This document shows positions 56,574-64,000 of a stretch of DNA of 64,000 bases, piece after piece. Position 1 is the first letter of the stretch. The number at the start of each line of letters is the position of its first letter. The translations under genes and the position numbers were made by a program. The DNA is from Cyclobacteriaceae bacterium (lineage in GTDB: Bacteria; Bacteroidota; Bacteroidia; Cytophagales; Cyclobacteriaceae): positions 310,001-374,000 of the forward strand of contig BPHC01000002.1 of assembly GCA_026003355.1 (NCBI GenBank), read 5' to 3'. The notes under the pieces were generated by a model that was not told the origin of the DNA, ran no database searches, and saw only the letters and a program-made list of their open reading frames with translations.

Positions 56574-57836
56574 ATGATATCGCGGAATACTTTTCTGAAA
56601 AAGTTAATCTGGAGCTCTGCCATTCCACTTTTTGGTAAAAATGCACTTCAATCACATCCATTAATTGCCGGTACCAGCAACAAGCCAATGTTGTTATCGA
56701 AGCTAACGGAGTCCGTTTATGCCTTTGTTGTGGCCGATGAAATGGGTGGAAGCATCGAAAATTTTTTACCGGAGCAGGTGTTCGAAAAGTATGGCGATTG
56801 GGATTTCAACAACTTTTTACCGCCTACCAACAAAAAAGATATTGAAACCGGAAAAGGCAAAGGAAATGGGCGTACCACCGATGACAGCATTAACTTTGAG
56901 GCGCTCATTAATATTTACATTCAGTATAAAAATCATTTGGATGCCTATAGCTATGCCGAACTATTAATTAACGAGCACAATAAAAAAATTTTTATTGCCG
57001 AGCGTGGTGAAGAGATGAGGCCCATAGACCGGCCGCTGTGGTGGCCGGAGCGCTACATTTACCAGCGGTTGGCCATTAACAATATTGAGCCCCGCTACGC
57101 AGGCATGGGCAACTACATCAACGAAGGATTTCAGGGTATTGTATTGCCAGTAGGTGCCGTAAATGTGGGCGACCCCTGGCGTGCATACACGGAATGTGTA
57201 AGTATTGGCATGGTACATTCAGAAAGTTTTGGTATTGAAGCAGCTGCGGTAAACGCTGCCGCCTATGCCGTTGCCTTTCAAAAAAACAGTTCGATAAAAA
57301 ATGTCATCGAAGTAGCCACTGCCTATGCAAAAGATGGCACCGGGATGGCGCTGAAAGAAGTGCTGGCGGTAACCAATCCGAAAGATGATCTTAAAACATT
57401 TATAAACAAAGTCAGAAAGGCAGTGCTTCCTTATTTGCAGCTATCGCCCGAAAACGAAAACAAAGAAAATGTTGTAACGCCTAAACTGGCGCACAAAAAC
57501 AGCAATATTGCGCGCCCAAGCCGCATTGCCGTTGTTGAAAATTTTCCCATTGCGCTCGCCTGCCTCGTGTATGGGGGTGGTGATTATTTTAAAACCTTAA
57601 AGGCCAGTTTGTTTTACGGACGTGATGGCGAAACCATAGCAGCTGTGAGTACCAGTCTGTTAGCCGCCATAAAAAGTGAAAGCATCGTACCCAAAAAATT
57701 AAAAAAAGAGGTGGATGCAGTAAACAAACGGAACTATACGCAACTGGCAACCGAACTGATGGCCGCCATTACTGCGATTTATGAGAAAGATAAAATTTGT
57801 CTCGACAACCGCAAGGATGTAATGAACATAAATTGA
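56574..57836 (+). CDS. ADP-ribosylglycohydrolase family protein, probably exported
   Basis: 420 residues. N-terminus SRNTFLKKLIWSSAIPLFG resembles a degenerate Tat or Sec signal. The metal-binding Asp cluster is in GNGRTTDDS, and the C-terminal counterpart is GRDGETIAAVSTSLLAA, where the usual GGDTDTIA reads with Glu for one Asp. NYINEGFQGIVLPVG and AVNAAAYAVAF match the all-helical fold. In other bacteria the family removes ADP-ribose from protein or processes ADP-ribosyl compounds; its presence between sugar-acid enzymes suggests an altered substrate. Eighty-one bases after the first enolase gene. Confidence 0.8.
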   Translation: MISRNTFLKKLIWSSAIPLFGKNALQSHPLIAGTSNKPMLLSKLTESVYAFVVADEMGGSIENFLPEQVFEKYGDWDFNNFLPPTNKKDIETGKGKGNGRTTDDSINFEALINIYIQYKNHLDAYSYAELLINEHNKKIFIAERGEEMRPIDRPLWWPERYIYQRLAINNIEPRYAGMGNYINEGFQGIVLPVGAVNVGDPWRAYTECVSIGMVHSESFGIEAAAVNAAAYAVAFQKNSSIKNVIEVATAYAKDGTGMALKEVLAVTNPKDDLKTFINKVRKAVLPYLQLSPENENKENVVTPKLAHKNSNIARPSRIAVVENFPIALACLVYGGGDYFKTLKASLFYGRDGETIAAVSTSLLAAIKSESIVPKKLKKEVDAVNKRNYTQLATELMAAITAIYEKDKICLDNRKDVMNIN

Positions 57837-57907
57837 TGATTGTACGAAACACGTCAGCCAATAGAACGTTGACAGAGCCACTTCATCCAACCAAAAATTC
57901 ATAGCAG

Positions 57908-59128
57908 ATGAAAAACTTTACACGCAAAGCTTTCCTTAAAACTGCCGCTGCCACATCGCTGGGTGTAGCACTACCGTGGTCAGATACCATAGCCATAACA
58001 AAGAATGAAGAAAAGCAGGCAAAACCCTCCGGTGTAAAAATTACCGATGTAAAAGCCTACGCTCCCGGCAGTGCCACGTACATAAAAATTGAAACCGATG
58101 CAGGTATAAACGGCTGGGGCGAGGGCGACCACGAGTCACCCCGTATTAATGCCATGATTGTAAAAGAGTTGTTGCGACCTGTGCTAATCGGGCAGGATCC
58201 ATTTGACAGTGGCTACCTCTGGCACAACATGTTTTTCGAAGGATTTGAAGGCGGCAGCACCGGCTTTGTGCCGGGTGCCGTGGCCGGAGTGGATAATGCC
58301 CTGTGGGATTTGAAAGGAAGGCTGCTGAACATGCCTGTATCCAGGTTATTGGGAGGAAGTAAGTTGGAGAAGGTAGCTGTGTACGGCAGTTATGGCCGCA
58401 AAAAAGGAAACGGATACAAAACAATTGATGAAATGGTGAAAGAGGGGATGGCCTTTGTTGAACAAGGATACAAGACCATTAAAGCCCGCATGCAGTTGTA
58501 TGATCGCGGTCGCAACCCTGAAGGAAACTACACCTACGAATGCATTAAGGCTCTCCGCAAGGCTGTTGGCGATAACGTTGATTTATTTGTTGATTTCAAC
58601 AATGGCTACACCGCAGGCAAAGCCATTGAATTAGGATTGCGCTTGTATGAGGAGTTTAACATAAAAGTAATAGAGGAGCCTGTCAGCAGCATGGATTATC
58701 CCGGATTACGTCAGGTGGTGGAAGCATTGCCCTGCGATGTCAATGCCGGTGAGCATGAATACAACAAATGGCAGTTCCGGGACTTGATTACCATTGGCAA
58801 TCCCGATTGTCTTAACCTTGACGTAATTAAGTGCGCAGGTATTACCGAATGTTACAAAGTAGCAGCTATGGCCCACGCGTTCGAAAAAGAAGTAATGGTG
58901 CACAACACGCGGCCCACGTTGGCCACTGCAGCCAGTTTGAATTTGCTGGGCTCTATCCCCAACGCAGCAAAAGTTCAGGAGTTTAGCGGCATGCGGCCCG
59001 AGTTAAACCTCACTCAGTTTTTTCATAACTCCCTCAAATTTGAAAACGGGTTTCTGTATATACCCACAACCCCAGGGTTGGGGTTGGAGGTGAATGAAAA
59101 GACGATGGAAAAATTTCTGGTAAAGTAA
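57908..59128 (+). CDS. Enolase-superfamily (MR/MLE) protein, galactonate-dehydratase-like
   Basis: 406 residues. Signal resembles Tat but with Arg-Lys (TRKAFLKTAAAT). Capping domain plus barrel: WGEGDHESPR, NALWDLKGR, metal ligands in DLFVDFNNGY, VIEEPVSSMDY and VNAGEHEY, and HNTRPTLATAASL. It is closest in layout to DgoD-like sugar-acid dehydratases. The base motif reads KARMQL, a Lys-x-Arg variant. Same strand as its two upstream partners. Confidence 0.85.
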   Translation: MKNFTRKAFLKTAAATSLGVALPWSDTIAITKNEEKQAKPSGVKITDVKAYAPGSATYIKIETDAGINGWGEGDHESPRINAMIVKELLRPVLIGQDPFDSGYLWHNMFFEGFEGGSTGFVPGAVAGVDNALWDLKGRLLNMPVSRLLGGSKLEKVAVYGSYGRKKGNGYKTIDEMVKEGMAFVEQGYKTIKARMQLYDRGRNPEGNYTYECIKALRKAVGDNVDLFVDFNNGYTAGKAIELGLRLYEEFNIKVIEEPVSSMDYPGLRQVVEALPCDVNAGEHEYNKWQFRDLITIGNPDCLNLDVIKCAGITECYKVAAMAHAFEKEVMVHNTRPTLATAASLNLLGSIPNAAKVQEFSGMRPELNLTQFFHNSLKFENGFLYIPTTPGLGLEVNEKTMEKFLVK

Positions 59129-59157
59129 TAATTAGGAAATACCGGAAGACTATTAAA

Positions 59158-59595
59158 CTAATTGAATAGTCCTTCTTCGGACGGATCGGCCGGTGCAATG
59201 CGGACGTCCCATTCAGATTCGGGCATGTCTACAATTTCAATGGGCATAAGATGTTCCAAGCGAAACCCGGCTATGTTTCCTTCGGGCCAAAAATGCCGAA
59301 ACACCTCCGTCAGTACCGGCTTTATCTCCTGCGCTGTAAAGGGAATTGAGTGTACGGAAATCAAATTCCGATGCAGGTAACCTGGATTTTGGTACAAATA
59401 CGCTAAAGCAACCTGAAAATAGTACAAGGCATGCGGATTGCCTCCAATAAAGTCTGTTAGCTTTTGCAGACCTTTTTTAAATAGATAAGGATCGGCCTGG
59501 TGGTTATCGGTTGAGGGGTTATAGTGAAAAATGACGTTATCAAAAACATAGCCCATTGCTTCCCTCATGAAATCGCGACTTATTCTCATGATCAT
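59158..59595 (-). CDS. Hypothetical protein
   Basis: 145 residues from the ATG at 59595 (two codons later is equally possible). No signal peptide. Contains HYNPSTDNHQADPYLF, FIGGNPHALYYFQVALAYLY and GNIAGFRLEHLMPIEIVDMP. Acidic C-terminus. No recognised family. Divergent from the next hypothetical gene with an 88-base gap. Confidence 0.55.
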   Translation of the reverse strand: MIMRISRDFMREAMGYVFDNVIFHYNPSTDNHQADPYLFKKGLQKLTDFIGGNPHALYYFQVALAYLYQNPGYLHRNLISVHSIPFTAQEIKPVLTEVFRHFWPEGNIAGFRLEHLMPIEIVDMPESEWDVRIAPADPSEEGLFN

Positions 59596-59683
59596 TAAAT
59601 AACTTATTTCAAGTTGCAATAAATTTTTAACTTGGCAAAATGCTTTTCAGTTAATTTCTGTTTAGTTTACTTAAACTTTATAT

Positions 59684-60193
59684 ATGTCACAAGTCTTTGA
59701 TTTTCTTTATGCCGGCATTAGTTTTGGCAGCTACGAAAGTGGCACCTATGGTGGCTCGGTTCACAAGCGCATTCATCCAAACGTATATCAGTACTGGTAT
59801 CTGCATGCGGGTCACTTATCCGACAAAGGCCTGCGTTACGAGTTTGAGAAGAAGTTTGCCGAGTTTCTGAATTCCACCACCGTAAACCAATCTGTTTCAT
59901 TAATCAATTTCCTTTCGTTAATTGAAGCCAATGATTCGGGTAAGCTTTCGGCTGTGTATGCAAAATATAAGGACCGGGTGGAAGTAGGAAGCCATATCCA
60001 GCCTCTCTCCGTTCTCATTTTCAGAAAAAACGAAGCCGATGCTCCCATCGAATTAGATCCTAATCAATGTCAGCTTACAGGGCCGCAGACGCATGCTTTT
60101 TTTGAGTGGGTGCGCCAGCACGGCAAGCATGTTAAGTCGGAGGTGCCCGATATGTTTATGCATCAGTACTATAAGCGGTTTATTGTTGACTAA
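59684..60193 (+). CDS. Hypothetical protein
   Basis: 169 residues, no signal peptide or membrane segment. Gly/Tyr-rich start (YAGISFGSYESGTYGGSVHKR), then helices with EFEKKFAEFLN and SLINFLSLIEAND. No family recognised. Codon use looks coding. Function unknown, in the middle of the uronate locus. Confidence 0.55.
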   Translation: MSQVFDFLYAGISFGSYESGTYGGSVHKRIHPNVYQYWYLHAGHLSDKGLRYEFEKKFAEFLNSTTVNQSVSLINFLSLIEANDSGKLSAVYAKYKDRVEVGSHIQPLSVLIFRKNEADAPIELDPNQCQLTGPQTHAFFEWVRQHGKHVKSEVPDMFMHQYYKRFIVD

Positions 60194-60355
60194 AGCCATT
60201 TCCGGCAGGGCGGTTCACCTTGTAATCCGTTTTGGCCAGGCCGATGCACGTGTCGGATGCTGCTGGGGATGGGGAAACAAATAATACGTGCAGGCTAAAG
60301 TCTCTTCGTAATCAATGCGGTCAGGGCTTCCGCCATTTTTAACGTCATACTAGTT

Positions 60356-63002
60356 ATGAAAGGTTTCTTCTTTACCTCCATTTTTGTTATCCTTATATTA
60401 CCCGTTACAGCCCAACAGCTTATTCAGGGCGGCCTTCAGGGAGACAAGCCATTGCTGCTCACCCCATCGGTCGAAGAAAATAAAAAGATTGCAGGACAAC
60501 CGGTGTATAAAGTTGAATACTTCGGCTTTAAAGAAACCGGGCGCAGCTTTCAATTTACACCTACGCTTCGCGAAGGATGGAACTGGCTGGCCGTTTTCAA
60601 TGCCCCGCTTAAAGGCAAAAAGGTTAATACATTTTTTTATGACAGTTGGGTGGCGACTGATCAACCCGGAGTAATTACCAACGGACGCAGGCGCAATTTT
60701 GAACAGGATATTACCAAAAAAATTCGTTCCAACGCCTATCACATCGGTTTCCAGCGCAGGCAGGCGGTGGAGAATGAAATCTTTCTGCTTATTGTAAGTC
60801 CTGCCAAACAAAAAGTTGTTTTGGAATTGGATGAAGAAACCATAGGCATTAAACGCAGATTTGCGTATGACATGGAAGCCAACGAGGCGAAATTTGTACA
60901 TATTATCATTCCGCCCCGGGAATATACCGTTGTAATGTGGAAACCCGAACAAACGCAACGTGAAGTGCTGGACATCAGCGAGGGATGGAAATTTTTTAAA
61001 GGAGACGTTCCTAACGCACAATCAGATAGTTTTAATGATGATGGATGGCAGACAGTCAATATTCCGCATACCTGGAATAACGATGAGTTGTATGACTACC
61101 GAAACTACCGCGATACGATTGATGTAACCCAGATGATTTACCGGGGTATTGGCTGGTACCGAAAAAAATTTACAGTCGATGCGTCATGGAAAGGTAAGTA
61201 TATCAGGGTAAATTTTCTGGGTGCCAATCAGGTTACCGAGGTGTATTTAAACGGGCAGTATCTGGGTAAGCACGTTGGCGGATACATGGAGTTTCACTTT
61301 GGGCAGCCCTTCATGAAGCATGTGCGATTTGACCGGCCCAATGTACTGGCTGTAAAAGTGGACAACCGGTTCAGCTATGACATTCCACCTCACACGGCTG
61401 ATTACAACATGCTGGGTGGTATTTACCGCGAGGTGCAACTAATTGCCACTGACCATGCTTTTGTTAAGGAGGCAAGAATCTTTACCCCAAAAGTTTCTCC
61501 CGAAGAAGCCACAGTGGAAGCAAATATTATTTTACGAAACATGGCCGATCAGGATCGTACCGTTAAGTTGATTACGAACATCATTTCGCCTTTTAACGAA
61601 ATAATCGCTTCCGATGTGCGCACGGTTGTCATCAAGGCCGGTGATAAGCCATCTCACAAAATTACTTTCAAGGTTCTGAATCCGCTATTGTGGTCGCCCG
61701 AATATCCAAACCTGTATCGTGTGTCAGCGGCCATTTACGAACCATCCGATTGGCAGCGAAACGGCCTCTGCCTCGACCAGCAATTTTTTCCGCTTGGCTT
61801 CCGCACCCTTTCGTTCGATGCGAACAAAGGCGTAACACTGAATGGCCGGCCCATAAAGTTAAAGGGCGTAAATGTGCATCAGGATTTTATGCACAAGGGC
61901 TGGGCGGTGGACCAAAATCAGAAGAGGAAGGATTTTATTCTTATCAAAAAAATGGGTGCCAACTTTGTACGTCTATCGCACTACCCGCATCACCCGTACG
62001 TAATGCACTTATGCGACAGTTTGGGTTTGATGGTTTGGTCGGAAATACCCGTGGTGAATACTGTTGGCCGTGAAAAGTTTATTGAAAACGCGGTGAAAAT
62101 GATGGAGGAACTGATCACCCGTGACATTAACCACCCCAGTATTGTTATGTGGGGCGTGGGCAACGAATACTACCGCAATTTTTTCTCAAAAGAAGATGCC
62201 GAATATGCCCTGAAATGCACCCAGGCTGTTGCCAATAAAGCGAAGGAACTGGATCCCTACCGGCCTACGGTGCAGGCTCAGAATGACCTTATTGACAAGC
62301 GCATTTTGTCGCTCACCGACATTCAGGGGCGCAACCGCTACTTTGGCTGGTATGAGAAAACCTATGCCGACTTTGACCATGAAATGAAGGAAGAGCATAC
62401 AAAACATCCTGAATGGAAGTTGCTTGTAAGTGAATATGGATGCGAAGGAAAATATGGCTATCATGTCAATAACCCTGTTCTGTTTGACCACAGCGAAACT
62501 TACCAGGTAGCTTTCCATAAATCATATTGGACTTCTATTCGGGATAATGACTTCATTCTTGGAGGGATTATATGGAACATGTTCGATTTTGCCAGTTTTG
62601 CCAAGGTAGGCAACATACCACATGTTAATCAAAAAGGCATGATGACATACGACCGAAAACCCAAGTCGGTTTATTATTACTACCAAAGCCAATGGTCAGA
62701 TGAGCCGATGGTATACATTTATTCGCATACGTGGTCTCATCGCAATGGTAATGAGGGCAGGAGGGGTGGAAGTTTTCAGTAACTGCGACGAGGTGGAATT
62801 ATTTGTAGATGGAAAATCGCATGGTAAACTGAAAAAAAACACCGGCTATGTTTGGTCAGTGGATTTTACCGATGGAATGCATGAGTTACGTGCTGTTGGT
62901 ATTAAGCAGGGAAAAATCGTTACCGATCAACAGCAAATTTATTATCAGCAGAAGGAGTTTCATCAACAGAAGGCAAACATTAAACCCAAAGGTGATGGTT
63001 AA
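60356..63002 (+). CDS. Glycoside hydrolase family 2 (beta-galactosidase-like), frameshifted in this sequence
   Basis: Signal peptide ends near PVTAQQ. An N-terminal extension (about 25-205) precedes the GH2 sandwich (GWKFFKGDVPNAQ, VNIPHTWN, GIGWYRKKF), the Ig-like domain and the TIM barrel with acid/base Glu in WGVGNEYY and nucleophile Glu in LLVSEYGCEG. The frame breaks at the G4 run 62763-62766; removing one G joins HRNGNEGRR to VEVFSNCDEVELFVDGKS and extends to 63002 (2647 bases, one over a multiple of three; 881 residues). Probably trims side-chain galactose or glucuronate of pectic or hemicellulosic glycans. Confidence 0.88.
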
Positions 63003-63057
63003 TTTATTTTGAATTTATTTATGTTCACCCTATGTTTAATTTCGTTATTTGACTGTT

Positions 63058-64000
63058 ATGCAGGGTGCCGCCCATTTATTTTTGCTGGCAATAACCATTG
63101 GCCTCATAATATTCTCAGGAAGTTATCTAAGATGGCATCCGCTGTTAAGTTTATTTGTTGCTACTCTTGGATTTGGTCTGATATCACAGTTACATCCTAT
63201 GCAGCTAATAGCGGCTGTCACCTCCGGTTTTGGTTCAATAATGGGCTCCGCAGGCCTTATCATCGTTCTGGGTAGTGTACTGGGTATTATCCTGGAAGAA
63301 ACCGGATGCATCTATCATTTAGGTAATGCCATCCAAAATCAATTCAGGGCTAATCCTTCATTGGGTATTGCTTTTCTAGGGTATGATTTTGGGCATTCCT
63401 GTTTTCTGCGATGCAGGATTTATAGTTCTGGTGAGCCTTGCAAAATCTGTTTCAATTGCATCAAAAATTCCGCTTCCCGCTATGACATTAAGTTTATCAG
63501 GTGGCTTGTACACCACACATACGCTGGTGCCGCCAACACCCGGACCTGTGGCGGCAGCCGCTAATATGGGAGCAAGTTCGTCACTGGGATTGATCATTTT
63601 GTTAGGTATGGTGGTGTCCGTTCCTGTTGTAATTGTTGCTTTTATTTATGCAAACCGAATAGCACGTACATTAGAGGTTATGGTTGTACCAGAAAAGCAG
63701 GAATTAATGCATCATACACCATCGCTTTTTAAGTCGTTGCTTTTAATCGGCATGCCTGTTTTACTTATTGCCACAGCATCAATAATTGACCTTTTTTATG
63801 ATGTTTCGAACACGTTTACAGCGGTAATCGGGTTTACAGTGTAGTCCTATCATGGCTTTGATGTTAACTGTTTCATTGGGGCTTAATTTTTTTTCGATCA
63901 CAATCAAAATCCACATATTGGATTGAAAAAGGCATCCGGCAGGCAGGGCCCATATTGGTATTAACCGGCTTTGGAGGCGCGTTGGGTGCAGTAATCAAGG
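63058..64000 (+). CDS. GntP-family gluconate/sugar-acid permease, frameshifted, cut by window edge
   Basis: Starts MQGAAHLFLLAITIG at 63058. GntP landmarks: GSIMGSAGLIIVLGSVLG, ILGIPVFCDAGFIVLVSL, GLYTTHTLVPPTPGPVAAAANMGA and AGPILVLTGFGGALGAVIK at the edge. Three frame breaks: GGG at 63379-63381, GGG near 63830-63832 and T8 at 63887-63894. Removing one base at each gives a continuous multi-membrane protein. Likely imports gluconate-like or aldonate products. The C-terminal third lies outside the window. Confidence 0.78.

Noticed and set aside
63379-64000. GntP permease as a genuine pseudogene
   Set aside because: Three breaks in about 500 bases would suggest decay, but all are one-base run expansions and the protein between them is well conserved, so error is preferred.

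Overview
The window looks like a Bacteroidota chromosome, probably from the Cytophagales side. Pointers are a TonB receptor with an N-terminal carboxypeptidase-like domain, a type IX secretion sorting tail, an ECF sigma factor beside a glycan locus, TAnnTTTG-like promoter boxes, a bifunctional HisB, mitochondrial-type aconitase, CtlX and GIN-domain proteins. No tRNA, rRNA, CRISPR array, insertion sequence, integrase or phage gene was seen.

Region by region. 1-7.4 kb (minus): the 5' part of a secreted TPR-CHAT protein with a beta-barrel partner, a secernin-like hydrolase, an M23 peptidase, mogA and trhO. 7.5-13 kb (minus): a compact operon of GMC oxidoreductase, gluconate-dehydrogenase-subunit-3-like lipoprotein, Tat-exported Gfo/Idh oxidoreductase, ACMSD-like amidohydrolase and a small TPR/zinc-ribbon protein, which looks like an envelope sugar-oxidation module. 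13-16.2 kb (minus): yidD, cysS, an 11-unit 15-bp minisatellite and a DUF72 gene. 16.3-24.4 kb: AbgB-like amidohydrolase, ribE, a GIN-domain protein, PAP2 phosphatase, ctlX, a membrane histidine kinase and an SthA-like flavoprotein. 24.4-32.3 kb (minus): an iodotyrosine-deiodinase-like nitroreductase and the full histidine operon hisG-D-C-B-H-A-F-IE, preceded by a transcription attenuator whose leader peptide carries five consecutive His codons. 32.4-42.2 kb: mixed housekeeping genes, including ferritin, an aconitase with a Lys/Ala-rich histone-H1-like tail, folE plus a eukaryote-like PTPS, cysH and an epimerase, with one AT-richer lipoprotein gene (34.1-35.6 kb).

42.3-64 kb is a pectin/uronate utilisation locus: GH28, UxuA, a beta-helix lipoprotein, a small lipoprotein, a T9SS-secreted beta-helix protein, a TonB receptor without SusD, an ECF sigma factor without a visible anti-sigma, a LacI regulator behind two abutting palindromic operators, UxaB, two exported enolase-superfamily proteins flanking an exported ADP-ribosylglycohydrolase-like protein, two unknown genes, a GH2 hydrolase and a GntP-type permease. 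The apparent logic is outer-membrane uptake of oligogalacturonides, periplasmic hydrolysis, then cytoplasmic uronate reduction and dehydration.

A striking technical feature: six genes in the right half (hisG, the 34-35 kb lipoprotein gene, folE, GH28, GH2, and the GntP permease three times) are each broken by what reads as one extra base, nearly always in a G/C or T run. Removing it restores family-typical protein in every case. I therefore treat these as probable consensus errors, not decay, and give reconstructed spans.
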